NCBI RefSeq assembly: GCF_001427025.1
Contig: NZ_LMGA01000001.1
Location: forward strand, 358,238-422,237
Origin: Mesorhizobium sp. Root554
Lineage (GTDB): Bacteria > Pseudomonadota > Alphaproteobacteria > Rhizobiales > Rhizobiaceae
Length of the DNA: 64,000 bases
Direction: 5' to 3'
How positions within the stretch are numbered: position 1 is the first letter of the stretch; each line of letters opens with the position of its first letter. The notes under the pieces were generated by a model, which did not search any database, had not been told where the DNA came from, and was given only the letters and a program-made list of their open reading frames with translations. Of this stretch, positions 20,591-28,332 are shown one piece after another. Position numbers and translations under genes: made by a program.

Positions 20591-20618
20591 AAGCCCCGGC
20601 TGGTCCGGGGCTTTTTTT
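20591..20618 (+). terminator. Intrinsic terminator after sodB
   Basis: Perfect 9-bp stem AAGCCCCGG (20591-20599) and CCGGGGCTT (20604-20612) with a 4-base loop, running into seven T residues. It lies nine bases after the sodB stop. Confidence 0.92.
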
Positions 20619-20732
20619 GGCCCGCTCGCGCGCGGTAACGAAAGCGTGAGCGAGGACGGGGAATTGTTACGCGACGCCGAGCGTTGTTCTTCGATACGTT
20701 CCCATACGATATATCCCAACACGGAGCCTGGA

Positions 20733-21170
20733 ATGAGAAAGCTAGTTATCGCCATCTCGATGCTCGCCCTAGCCGGAACAGCGGCGTTTGCAGACCCGAT
20801 CGCGGACAGACAGGCCCTGATGAAGGAACGCGGCAAGATCGTCGCCGGCCTTTCCAAATTCGTGAAGGGCGAGGAAACCTACGACGCCGCCGCCGTCATG
20901 ACGGCGCTCAAGGCGCTGGAAGCCAATGGCGAAAAGTTCGACGTCGAAGCCCTGTTCCCGGCCGGCAGCGATCAGGGCGACACCGAGGCCAGCCCGAAAA
21001 TCTGGGAAGACAAGGCCGGCTTCAACGCCGCTGAAGACAAATATGTGCAGGCGGTGAAGGCCGCCGTGCAGGCAGCGCCCGCCGATGCAGACGCGCTCAA
21101 GGCCCAGTTCGGCCCGATCGGCGCCAGCTGCGGCGGCTGCCACCAGGCCTACCGCGTCAAGAAGAGCTGA
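20733..21170 (+). CDS. Cytochrome c556 / cytochrome c-prime family
   Basis: 145-residue periplasmic monohaem cytochrome. It has a signal peptide (MRKLVIAISMLALAGTAAFA, cut before DPIADRQ) and a single haem motif, CGGCH, near the C-terminus, the layout of four-helix-bundle class II cytochromes. The conserved start LMKERGKIVAGLSKFVKG also fits. Electron partner unknown. The dihaem cytochrome gene follows 12 bases later, so the two are probably co-transcribed. Confidence 0.9.
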   Translation: MRKLVIAISMLALAGTAAFADPIADRQALMKERGKIVAGLSKFVKGEETYDAAAVMTALKALEANGEKFDVEALFPAGSDQGDTEASPKIWEDKAGFNAAEDKYVQAVKAAVQAAPADADALKAQFGPIGASCGGCHQAYRVKKS

Positions 21171-21182
21171 CGAGGCCAGCCC

Positions 21183-22130
21183 TTGCTGAAAAAGCTCGCC
21201 GGCGCTCTCATTGTCCTGATCGGCGTCGGCGCCGTTGCGGGCTGGTATCTGTCGGCGCCGGTTCGCCTGGACCCGCAGGCCGTTGCCCAGCTTGGGCCGG
21301 GCGACCCGGTCAAAGGCAAGCGGATCTTCTTCGCCGGCGGCTGCACATCCTGTCACGCAAAGCCGAAGGCCGAGGGCGATGCCCGATTCGAGCTTGCTGG
21401 CGGCGTGCAGTTGAAGACGCCGTTCGGCACGTTCGTTGCGCCCAACATCTCGCAGGACAAGGCGGACGGCATCGGTTCATGGTCCGCGGAAGACCTGGCC
21501 AACGCCATGATGAAGGGCGTGTCGCCGTCGGGAGAGCACTACTATCCGGCGTTCCCGTATGCCTCGTATGCCCGGATGAAGCCGGCCGATATCGCCGATC
21601 TATACGCCTTCCTGAAGACCCTGCCTGCCGTCGCCGGCAAGGCGCCCGATCATCAGCTGAGTTTTCCCTTCACTGTCCGCAGAGGTCTCGGCCTGTGGAA
21701 GCGGCTTTATCTGGACGATCAGCCGGTGGTCGCGTTCCCCGAAGGCGCTCCGGCTGAAATCCTCGCTGGCCGTTATCTTGTCGAAGGTCCCGGCCATTGC
21801 GGCGAATGCCACACGCCGCGCAGCTTCACCGGCGGAACCGACAAGAGCCAATGGCTGGCGGGCGCCAGTGCGGCCGAGGGCGAGGGAATCGTCCCCAACA
21901 TCACGCAAGGGGAAGGCGGCATCGGCGATTGGTCGCAGAGCGATATCGCCAGCTTCCTCGAGACCGGCTTCACGCCCGATTTCGACTCCACCGGCGGCTC
22001 GATGGTCGAGGTGCAGAAGAACATGGCCGAGCTGACGCCGGAGGATCGTAACGCCATCGCCGCCTACCTGAAGGCGATACCGCCGCATCCGAACGGCTAT
22101 CCGGCGCGCAAGCCCGCGCCGGCCAACTGA
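21183..22130 (+). CDS. Dihaem c-type cytochrome
   Basis: 315-residue membrane-anchored or secreted cytochrome with two class I haem domains: CTSCH near residue 53 and CGECH near residue 208. The N-terminus LIVLIGVGAVAGWYL is a signal anchor. The architecture resembles the cytochrome subunit of alcohol or gluconate-type dehydrogenases, but no dehydrogenase gene is adjacent. The start is a TTG at 21183 with GAGG upstream; no ATG is available. The 12-base gap to the cytochrome c556 gene suggests a shared electron-transfer role. Confidence 0.87.
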   Translation: MLKKLAGALIVLIGVGAVAGWYLSAPVRLDPQAVAQLGPGDPVKGKRIFFAGGCTSCHAKPKAEGDARFELAGGVQLKTPFGTFVAPNISQDKADGIGSWSAEDLANAMMKGVSPSGEHYYPAFPYASYARMKPADIADLYAFLKTLPAVAGKAPDHQLSFPFTVRRGLGLWKRLYLDDQPVVAFPEGAPAEILAGRYLVEGPGHCGECHTPRSFTGGTDKSQWLAGASAAEGEGIVPNITQGEGGIGDWSQSDIASFLETGFTPDFDSTGGSMVEVQKNMAELTPEDRNAIAAYLKAIPPHPNGYPARKPAPAN

Positions 22131-22139
22131 CCCGGACGT

Positions 22140-22529
22140 TCACACGTGCCGGTCGCCGAGAAACTCGAAACCGTCCTCGAAGAAGTGATTGTAGTCGCAG
22201 CTCAGTTCCTCGCCCGGCGCGATGTCGCGCAACGCATACATTTCCTCCGGGTTTGAGATGTCGCAGTTCGGGTCGTCGGCGTGGTTCATGTAGCGCGCGT
22301 CGTCGGCCTCGAAGACGATGAAGTTGCGGTCGCGGCGGTCGGGATAGCAGTAGCGGTCGAGATAATCTTTCACCGGCCCGGTCTCCCGCTCGTACTGCTC
22401 GACCGCAATGCGGCGGTCGTAGTCCGGGTGCAGTTTCCAGACCAGCGTTCCCTTGGCGATATGCGTCTTGGCGAAGACCCCGATGCCCTGGACGGGCGAT
22501 CGGTCGAGATAGACATCCACCAGAAGCAT
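22140..22529 (-). CDS. SET-domain protein
   Basis: 129-residue stand-alone SET domain. Seen: GIGVFAKTHIAKGTLVWKL at the start, the pseudoknot motif ARYMNHADDPNC near residue 78 and GEELSCDYNHFF near residue 105. SET domains use S-adenosylmethionine to methylate lysines. Bacterial short versions are widespread in alphaproteobacteria, but their targets are unknown. It lies downstream of the oligopeptidase gene on the same strand, 61 bases away. Confidence 0.88.
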   Translation of the reverse strand: MLLVDVYLDRSPVQGIGVFAKTHIAKGTLVWKLHPDYDRRIAVEQYERETGPVKDYLDRYCYPDRRDRNFIVFEADDARYMNHADDPNCDISNPEEMYALRDIAPGEELSCDYNHFFEDGFEFLGDRHV

Positions 22530-22590
22530 TGTGGTCTCCGGTAACAGAACGATCGGCTTGGCAAGCGCAGACGATGTCGTCCGTCCGCGC

Positions 22591-24708
22591 TTACGACAAT
22601 GGCGCCTTGTCTTCGAGGCCCGTGACCTTGAGCGCGAAGGCGTAGGTGAAGGCGACTTCCTCCAGCCGCGAGAAGCGCCCGGAAGCGCCGGCGTGGCCGG
22701 AATCCATGTTGATCTTGAACAGCACCGGGTTGCTGCCCGATTTCCGGTCGCGCAACCGGGCGACCCATTTCGCCGGCTCCCAATAGGTCACGCGCGGGTC
22801 GGTGAGGCCAGCCACCGCCAGGATGGGCGGATAATCAAGCGCTCCGACATTGTCGTAGGGCGAGTAGGCGGCGATGGTGCGGTAGTCTTTCTCGGACGCG
22901 ATCGGATTGCCCCATTCCGGCCATTCCGGCGGCGTCAGCGGCAGCGAAGCGTCAAGCATGGTCGAAAGCACGTCGACGAAGGGCACTTCAGCGATCAAGC
23001 CGGCGAAGGCGTCCGGCGCCATGTTGGCAACCGCGCCGACCAGCATGCCGCCGGCCGAACCGCCCTGCGCGACGATACGGTCGTGCGCCGTGTAGCCTTC
23101 CTTGACGAGATGCTGCGCCACCGCGATGAAATCTTTGAAGGTGTTGGTTTTCTTGTCGCGCTTGCCGTCCTCGTACCAGTGGTAGCCCTTGTCCTTGCCG
23201 CCGCGCGTATGGGCGATGGCATAGACGAAGCCGCGGTTGACCAGCGAGAGGCAGGCGGTCGAAAAGCCCGCCGGCATGGCGATGCCGTAGGAGCCATAGC
23301 CGTAGAGCAGGCAGGGCGCCGACCCGTCGAGCGGCGTGTCGCGATGATGCAGCAGCGAAACCGGCACCAATTCGCCATCCTGCGCGGGGGCCATGAGCCG
23401 GCGGGTGATATAGTGGTCCGGATCGTGGCCGGACGGCACTTCCTGCGTTTTCAGCAAGGTCCGTTCGCGCGTGCGCATATTGTAGTCGAAGAGCTGCGAA
23501 GGCGTGGTCATCGACGAATAGGAGAAGCGCATCACCTCCGTGTCGTATTCGTAGGAGCCGGAAAGGCCGAGCGAATACGCCTCCTCGTCGAAGGAGATGA
23601 CATGCTCGTCGCCGGTTATGCGGTCGCGGACGACAATGCGCGGCAGACCGTCCTTGCGCTCAAGCCGCACCAGATGATCCTGGAAGCCGATGATCGACAG
23701 GATCAGCCGGCCAGGCTCGTGCCGCACCAGTTCTTTCCAGTTGGCGCGCCGGGGGTCCTTGGCCGGTGCCGTCATGATCTTGAAATCCTCGGCGCCGTCG
23801 GCGTTCGTCAGCACGAAAAAGATGTCGCCGCCCTCCTCGAGATCGTATTGCAGGCCCTCTTCGCGCGGTGAGACGATCACAGGTTCGGCAAGTGGATCGG
23901 TGGCGCTCAGCAGCCGATATTCCGACGTTTCATGGTCGCTTATGCTGATCAGGATCCATTCGTTGCTGCGCGTGCCGCCGACGCTCATGAAGAATCCCGG
24001 ATCGGTTTCCTCGTAAATCAGCCTGTCCTGCCTAGGGTCCGTCCCCAAAGCGTGGAAGAAAACCTTGCAGGGCCGGTGGTTGGGATCGACATAGGTGTAG
24101 AGGAAGCCGCCGCTGTCGGCGGCCCACACACCCGAGCCCCCGGTATCAGGGACCAGGTCGGCCGCATCCTGCCCACCCGAAAGATCCCGCACGCGCAGCG
24201 TATAGAATTCGGAACCCTTGTCGTCGAAAGACCACAGGAGTTGCTTGTGGTCGGGTGAATGCTCGACGCCGCCGAGACGGAAATAGGAAAGGTCACCCGC
24301 CTCGGTGTCGCCGTCGAGAAGGACATGTTCCTCGCCGCCATCGCGGGGCGTACGGAAATAACGCGGCCTCTGGCCGCCCAGCCTGAATGCCGAGCCGTAG
24401 GCAAAAGGACCATCCCGCATGGGGACGGAAGAATCGTCCTCCTTGATGCGGCCTTTCATCTCGGCGAACAGCGTCTTTTGCAGATCGGCCGTGTCGGCCA
24501 TCAGGGCGCGCTGATAGGCATTCTCGGATTCGAGATGGGTACGGATTTCGGGCGCGAGCAGCGAGGGGTCGCGAAACACTTCCTGCCAGTTGTCAGCGCG
24601 CATCCACGAATATTCATCGCTACGCGCTATGCCATGGACGGTATGGGTGGTCGCCACTTTTTCAGGCCGCGGCGCCGCCGCGCTCGGAAACACTGCATTT
24701 CTGGTCAT
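22591..24708 (-). CDS. ptrB: Oligopeptidase B, S9 family serine peptidase
   Basis: 705-residue prolyl-oligopeptidase-family enzyme that cuts small peptides after Arg or Lys in the cytoplasm. An N-terminal beta-propeller (about 70-420) is followed by the alpha/beta-hydrolase domain. The triad is visible: Ser in GGSAGGMLVG near residue 550, Asp in GLTDPRVTYWEP near residue 635 and His in DSGHAGASGR near residue 670. The adjoining HTRGGKDKGYHWYEDGK is typical of PtrB. Length is standard. No regulatory feature seen. Confidence 0.94.
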   Translation of the reverse strand: MTRNAVFPSAAAPRPEKVATTHTVHGIARSDEYSWMRADNWQEVFRDPSLLAPEIRTHLESENAYQRALMADTADLQKTLFAEMKGRIKEDDSSVPMRDGPFAYGSAFRLGGQRPRYFRTPRDGGEEHVLLDGDTEAGDLSYFRLGGVEHSPDHKQLLWSFDDKGSEFYTLRVRDLSGGQDAADLVPDTGGSGVWAADSGGFLYTYVDPNHRPCKVFFHALGTDPRQDRLIYEETDPGFFMSVGGTRSNEWILISISDHETSEYRLLSATDPLAEPVIVSPREEGLQYDLEEGGDIFFVLTNADGAEDFKIMTAPAKDPRRANWKELVRHEPGRLILSIIGFQDHLVRLERKDGLPRIVVRDRITGDEHVISFDEEAYSLGLSGSYEYDTEVMRFSYSSMTTPSQLFDYNMRTRERTLLKTQEVPSGHDPDHYITRRLMAPAQDGELVPVSLLHHRDTPLDGSAPCLLYGYGSYGIAMPAGFSTACLSLVNRGFVYAIAHTRGGKDKGYHWYEDGKRDKKTNTFKDFIAVAQHLVKEGYTAHDRIVAQGGSAGGMLVGAVANMAPDAFAGLIAEVPFVDVLSTMLDASLPLTPPEWPEWGNPIASEKDYRTIAAYSPYDNVGALDYPPILAVAGLTDPRVTYWEPAKWVARLRDRKSGSNPVLFKINMDSGHAGASGRFSRLEEVAFTYAFALKVTGLEDKAPLS

Positions 24709-25184
24709 TGCATCTCGCTATCCGCTGTTGCGCGACGAATGAGCACGCCGATGCCATGCGGTTCAAGGGCGATATGAAAATTGTTGGGGAATTGACGTCG
24801 GCGCACTCCGGCTTGCCTCAAAATTTTTCAGCATGGAAGCTTTTATCCGGAAGATGTTTCCGATCGGGTGATTTATTCAGCTTACTCAGCGGCAGGCGAG
24901 GCAGATTTTCCACGTAGGGGTGGAGATTTTTGTGCGCGTATCTACTGGCTGCCCGTTCAAAGCTGTCCAAATAGTTATACGATTTGTAGCTATTGGGACG
25001 CTACAGCTAGTATCTCGGCAAAGAGAACAAATATATTTGCTGATCGAATTGACATACTTTTTGAACAAGTCCATTAAGAAAATCGTCGAGCGACTCGCAG
25101 CTTTATTGCCTGTGAGAATCGCATAACGCCCTTTCAAACAAAAATGGGGCGAAAAGTAGAACTCTCGTTGGGGCCTGAAAGACG
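24709..25184. other. Long non-coding region upstream of mucR
   Basis: A 476-base gap without a convincing gene, markedly richer in A+T than its surroundings. It contains an inverted repeat TGTAGC (24985-24990) and GCTACA (25000-25005), and several T-A steps and T-runs. MucR/Ros proteins bind AT-rich targets with T-A steps and often repress their own gene, so the region probably holds the mucR promoter and binding sites. A small RNA is possible, but nothing here proves one. Confidence 0.5.
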
Positions 25185-25613
25185 ATGGATATTTCCGAAA
25201 CGCCATCAACCAACAGCGACATGCTGATCGAGTTGACCGCTGATGTTGTCGCGGCATACGTCAGCAACAATCCTGTGCCGGTTGGTGAATTGCCAAACCT
25301 TATCGCAGACGTTCACGCGGCCCTCGGCCGTGTCGGCGGTGCGCCCGAGCAGGCGCCGGTGGACAAGCAGAAGCCTGCCGTGAACCCGAAGCGCTCGGTC
25401 CATGACGAATACATCGTCTGCCTTGAGGACGGCAAGAAGTTCAAGTCGCTGAAGCGGCATCTGATGACCCACTATGGCCTGACGCCGGACCAGTATCGCG
25501 AAAAGTGGGGCCTCGATGCGACCTATCCGATGGTCGCGCCGAATTATGCGGCGGCCCGTTCCCAGCTCGCCAAGAAGATGGGCCTCGGCCGCAAGCGCAA
25601 GGTCAGCAGATAA
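25185..25613 (+). CDS. mucR: MucR/Ros-type zinc-finger transcriptional regulator
   Basis: 142-residue DNA-binding protein. An N-terminal oligomerisation region ([16 protein letters not shown]) is followed by the prokaryotic zinc-finger region [18 protein letters not shown] and MTHYG, then [15 protein letters not shown] and [10 protein letters not shown], all hallmarks of MucR. The second metal ligand is Asp rather than Cys (C-x2-D-x9-H-x3-H), as in several Mesorhizobium loti homologues. MucR silences AT-rich promoters and affects exopolysaccharide, motility and cell-cycle genes. It lies 0.6 kb before the gafYZ-like operon and is followed by its own terminator. Confidence 0.94.
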   Translation: MDISETPSTNSDMLIELTADVVAAYVSNNPVPVGELPNLIADVHAALGRVGGAPEQAPVDKQKPAVNPKRSVHDEYIVCLEDGKKFKSLKRHLMTHYGLTPDQYREKWGLDATYPMVAPNYAAARSQLAKKMGLGRKRKVSR

Positions 25614-25641
25614 GCCCAAACGGCCCTCCCTACGCTTTGAG

Positions 25642-25668
25642 CGGCGCCTTCGGGCGCCGTTTGTTTTT
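25642..25668 (+). terminator. Intrinsic terminator after mucR
   Basis: Perfect 7-bp stem CGGCGCC (25642-25648) and GGCGCCG (25653-25659) with a stable TTCG loop, followed by TTTGTTTTT. It lies 28 bases past the mucR stop. Confidence 0.9.
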
Positions 25669-25673
25669 CCGGC

Positions 25674-25985
25674 TTACTCCGGTTTGACCGCCTGCCGGGA
25701 CGCAGGGACGCCGGTAAGATCGCGCAACCGGTCCAAAACCTGTTTCAGTGCGATATGGCGGTTCAAATCGTAGCTCCAGTGGCGACGCATCCCTTTCAGA
25801 CGCTCGCGTTCGATGACGCGTTCAAGGCGACGCAAGATCCTGATCCTGCTTTCCGCCGGCTCCCGCAGGACAGCCGCCATATCCAATCCGCATGCAAGGC
25901 TCATTGCCGCCATCTGGCGGGCGTGATCGATTTCCGCCTGCTTGCGCGCGCGAAACTGCCGTGCGCCCTGTTCGAAACCTTCCAT
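25674..25985 (-). CDS. Small basic protein of unknown function
   Basis: 103-residue Arg-rich, all-helical-looking protein that I do not recognise. It has EIDHARQMAAMSLACGLDM in the middle and RLKGMRRHWSYDLNRHIALK near the C-terminus, with no signal peptide or membrane segment. The ATG at 25985 is chosen; a TTG at 26009 would add eight residues. It is convergent with mucR and divergent from the gafY-like gene, so the 210-base region carrying the LexA-like box may serve both. A link to the gene transfer agent is possible but not shown. Confidence 0.6.
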   Translation of the reverse strand: MEGFEQGARQFRARKQAEIDHARQMAAMSLACGLDMAAVLREPAESRIRILRRLERVIERERLKGMRRHWSYDLNRHIALKQVLDRLRDLTGVPASRQAVKPE

Positions 25986-26125
25986 TCCCAAACCCCGCAA
26001 TACTGCCAATGACCCGACTATCGGGGGCGCCGCGGACGCGGGGAAAGAAACAGCGGAGGTTTGTTCCTCCGGAAATTAAAACCGCAAGCTTTTCATGAAC
26101 TTGCCTGAGCGGACCCTGGATACTT

Positions 26126-26166
26126 GTTCTTATTTTGTTCACAAGGCTTCGGTCGCGGCATATAAG
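26126..26166 (+). promoter_or_regulatory. LexA-type SOS box over the promoter of the gafYZ-like operon
   Basis: GTTCTTATTTTGTTC (26126-26140) matches GTTC-N7-GTTC, the LexA box of alphaproteobacteria. It overlaps a plausible sigma-70 promoter, TTCACA (26138-26143), 17 bases, then TATAAG (26161-26166), which points at the gafY-like gene starting at 26198. An adjacent short palindrome, AGGAA-CTTA-TTCCT (26165-26178), is also present. Box and spacing are seen directly; control by LexA is inferred. Confidence 0.72.
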
Positions 26167-26197
26167 GAACTTATTCCTATCAAGGGGGAGAAGTTCC

Positions 26198-26611
26198 GTG
26201 CATTTGATGTCGCAAGCCGCGCCGGAAGAAGCTGAAGGCCCGACACAAGATGTCTCGCAGGCCGGCTGGCAGCCGACAGCCAAGCGCCGTGACGAAATCA
26301 GCGTCGAGATCTGCGAATGCCTGATCGATATCGTTGCCGCGTTCTTCGCCGTTTCCAGCAAGGAACTGCGCAAGGCAGGACGGACGGCAGTTCCGGTTTC
26401 CCGCGTGCGGCAGATCGCGATGTATGTCGCCCATGTCGTCCTGCAACTGACCCAGGCGGAAGTGGGCAGGGGTTTCGGCCGTGACAGGACGACCGTGCTC
26501 CACGCCTGCCAGGTCATCGAGGACATGCGCGACGATCAGGAGTTCGACCGCGTCGTGCAAGTGGTGGAGCGCATCGCCCACGCCGCTTTCCGGAACCGCC
26601 TGGATATCTGA
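26198..26611 (+). CDS. gafY: DnaA-domain-IV-like DNA-binding protein, probable GTA activator GafY
   Basis: 137-residue protein. Its core, RQIAMYVAHVVLQLTQAEVG then GRGFGRDRTTVLHACQVIED, is nearly the helix-turn-helix signature of DnaA domain IV, but there is no AAA+ domain. By recall, GafY of Caulobacter and the N-terminal half of Rhodobacter GafA have this architecture and directly activate the GTA promoter. The next gene, two bases later, has the DUF6456 domain of the other half, which makes the identification much stronger. The GTG at 26198 is chosen for the GGGGGAG seven bases upstream; ATG at 26207 is an alternative. What else it could be: a modulator of DnaA boxes. Confidence 0.7.
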   Translation: MHLMSQAAPEEAEGPTQDVSQAGWQPTAKRRDEISVEICECLIDIVAAFFAVSSKELRKAGRTAVPVSRVRQIAMYVAHVVLQLTQAEVGRGFGRDRTTVLHACQVIEDMRDDQEFDRVVQVVERIAHAAFRNRLDI

Positions 26612-26613
26612 CC

Positions 26614-27420
26614 GTGGAAAATCTGGAGGCTTTTCCCGAAGGCGGGCACCGCGTGCTGCGCTTCCTGGCCGCTGGACCGGCTTCGCTGCGGCCGGCCACC
26701 GCCACTGGCAAGGTGCTGCTTGAACATGAAACGCGCGGCACCATTGCCGTGGACCGCACCGTGTGGGACGCCATGACGACACAAGGCCTTGTGGCGCCGA
26801 ACTCGCACACCGCAGCCCTTTCCGCCGAAGGAGCGCGTCTGGCGCAAAGGCTTCTCGCGTCGAGACTGGAAAGATCTTCCAGCCAGCGGGATATCGACAC
26901 GATTACGGTGGAAACAGAGGCTGGCCCCGGCGTGGTGCTGGCAAACATGGCTGAATCGCCTCTTGGCCAGCTGGCGCGCAGGAAGGGCAGGGACGGTGCG
27001 TTGTTTCTGACCCGGCGAGAATTCGACGCCGGCGAACGATTGCGCGCCGACTATACGCGCGGCCAGATCATGCCGCGCCTCGGCGCCAACTGGATCGCCA
27101 GCGTGTCGTCCGGAAAACGCGGGTCGGGCGGCGGCATGGTCGATCTGACCGACGCCGCGCTCGCCGCGAGACAGCGTGTCGACAGAGCAATCGCCGCAGT
27201 CGGACCGGAACTTGCCGGCGTGCTGATCGACGTCTGCTGCTTTCTGAAGGGATTGGAACTGGTCGAAATGGAACGCGGCTGGCCCGTGCGGTCGGCTAAA
27301 ATTGTGCTGAAAACGGCTTTGGCGGCGTTGGCCCGGCACTATCAACCGGCAGTGGCTGGAACGCATCGCCGGCAGGCATTGCATTGGGGTGCTGAAGACT
27401 ACCGCCCAAGCATCGACTGA
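26614..27420 (+). CDS. gafZ: DUF6456 protein, probable GTA activator/anti-terminator GafZ
   Basis: 268-residue cytoplasmic protein starting with GTG two bases after the gafY-like stop. The C-terminal two thirds fit DUF6456: MAESPLGQLARRKGRDGALF, AGERLRADYTRGQIMPRLG, ALAARQRVDRAIAAVGPELAG, CCFLKGLELVEMERGWPVRS and LKTALAALARHY. By recall, this domain forms GafZ in Caulobacter and the C-terminal half of GafA in Rhodobacter. GafZ has been reported to let RNA polymerase read through terminators inside the GTA cluster. The GTA structural operon starts 9.3 kb downstream and carries such a terminator. The function here is inferred from family and context. Confidence 0.7.
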   Translation: MENLEAFPEGGHRVLRFLAAGPASLRPATATGKVLLEHETRGTIAVDRTVWDAMTTQGLVAPNSHTAALSAEGARLAQRLLASRLERSSSQRDIDTITVETEAGPGVVLANMAESPLGQLARRKGRDGALFLTRREFDAGERLRADYTRGQIMPRLGANWIASVSSGKRGSGGGMVDLTDAALAARQRVDRAIAAVGPELAGVLIDVCCFLKGLELVEMERGWPVRSAKIVLKTALAALARHYQPAVAGTHRRQALHWGAEDYRPSID

Positions 27421-27426
27421 ATCTAT

Positions 27427-27855
27427 TCAGGCAGTGCTTGCAAGGGCGGCCTCGGCGTCGCGCTTGATGCGCTTGACCATCGAGCGAAGGCCGTTGGCGC
27501 GCTGCGGCGACAGATGTTCGTCGAGCCCCAGCGTCTTCAACGTTTCCTCGGCGTCTGTGCTCAAGATGGTGCTCGCCTTCTGTCCGGAAAACAGCGCCAG
27601 CATGATGGCAACCAGTCCCCGAACGATGTGCGCGTCCGAATCGCCCTCGAATGTCAGAACGGGATCGCGGCCCGATCCGTATTCGGTCGTCAGCCAGACC
27701 TGGCTCACGCAACCGGGCACCTTGTTCATCGCGATCCGCTGGGCATCGGGAAACTCGGGCAAGGCCTCACCCAGTTCGATCACATAGCGATAGCGGTCCT
27801 CCCACTCTTCCAGCAGGGAGAAGTCGTCGCGGATCGTCTGGATCGTCGTGCCCAT
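27427..27855 (-). CDS. sufE: SufE-family sulfur acceptor
   Basis: 142-residue protein that takes persulfide from a cysteine desulfurase (SufS) and stimulates iron-sulfur cluster assembly. Seen: the opening IRDDFSLLEEWEDRYRYVIELG, the acceptor Cys in VPGCVSQVWL near residue 49, and GLVAIMLALFSGQ. Length is normal. It is not beside a suf operon here. It converges with the gafZ-like gene, leaving only 6 bases between stops. Confidence 0.93.
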   Translation of the reverse strand: MGTTIQTIRDDFSLLEEWEDRYRYVIELGEALPEFPDAQRIAMNKVPGCVSQVWLTTEYGSGRDPVLTFEGDSDAHIVRGLVAIMLALFSGQKASTILSTDAEETLKTLGLDEHLSPQRANGLRSMVKRIKRDAEAALASTA

Positions 27856-27892
27856 GCGCCGGATATAATCACCCGGCCGCGCAAGGTCACGG

Positions 27893-27931
27893 AAAAAGAA
27901 GCACCGCAGCCGGAGGTCGGAGGCTGCGGTG
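27893..27931 (-). terminator. Intrinsic terminator after the DUF5330 gene
   Basis: Perfect 10-bp stem CACCGCAGCC (27902-27911) and GGCTGCGGTG (27922-27931) with a 10-base loop. Read on the minus strand it is followed by CTTCTTTTTCC, a T-run, so it ends transcripts of the leftward gene at 27979-28332 before sufE. Confidence 0.8.
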
Positions 27932-27978
27932 TCGCCTTGGAGGGCGAAAAAGAAGAGGCGTAGACTTGGAAGCGGAAA

Positions 27979-28332
27979 TCAGTTCTTCGGCAGAACGCTG
28001 CCGGTCAGATTGACGGTGTCCGGCAGTTCGACCGTTTCGGTCGGTCTGGCTGTGGCGGCCGGGGCAGCAGCGTCGTCGTCCAGCATCTCGGCGGCAATCG
28101 CCGCGGTGTGCCTGGCGCGGACGGTGATCGTGTGCATGGCCGATTTGCCGGTTTCGCAGACTTCCGGCTTGCGTTCGCAAATGCCGGCGATGTCGCCGAC
28201 TGCCTCGCGCGCGGCCATCAACGCCTGCAGGGGACCAACAGCCTCGCGGCCCGTCTCGTCCGTGCCCGTTCCAAGCGGCAGCGCCAGGAGCACCAGCGAA
28301 AACCAGAATGCGGCTCTTATCAGCAAGCCCAT
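27979..28332 (-). CDS. DUF5330 small exported or membrane protein
   Basis: 117-residue protein. The N-terminus MGLLIRAAFWFSLVLLALPL is a signal or membrane anchor, followed by EAVGDIAGICERKPEVCETG, which carries two Cys residues that could pair in the periplasm, and a low-complexity Ala/Thr-rich tail. It matches DUF5330 by recall, a family of unknown function in rhizobia. Monocistronic with its own terminator. Confidence 0.75.
   Translation of the reverse strand: MGLLIRAAFWFSLVLLALPLGTGTDETGREAVGPLQALMAAREAVGDIAGICERKPEVCETGKSAMHTITVRARHTAAIAAEMLDDDAAAPAATARPTETVELPDTVNLTGSVLPKN

Noticed and set aside
24845..24856. DnaA box upstream of mucR (TTATCCGGA)
   Set aside because: Two mismatches from TTATCCACA and no cluster of boxes, so not a credible origin or DnaA site.
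24906..24931. Terminator-like hairpin TCCAC...GTGGA with T-run
   Set aside because: Only a 5-bp stem with no gene ending upstream on the plus strand.
26054..26071. Hairpin CGGAGG...CCTCCG before the gafY-like gene as a terminator
   Set aside because: Six-bp stem with no T-run on either strand and no upstream transcript to end there.
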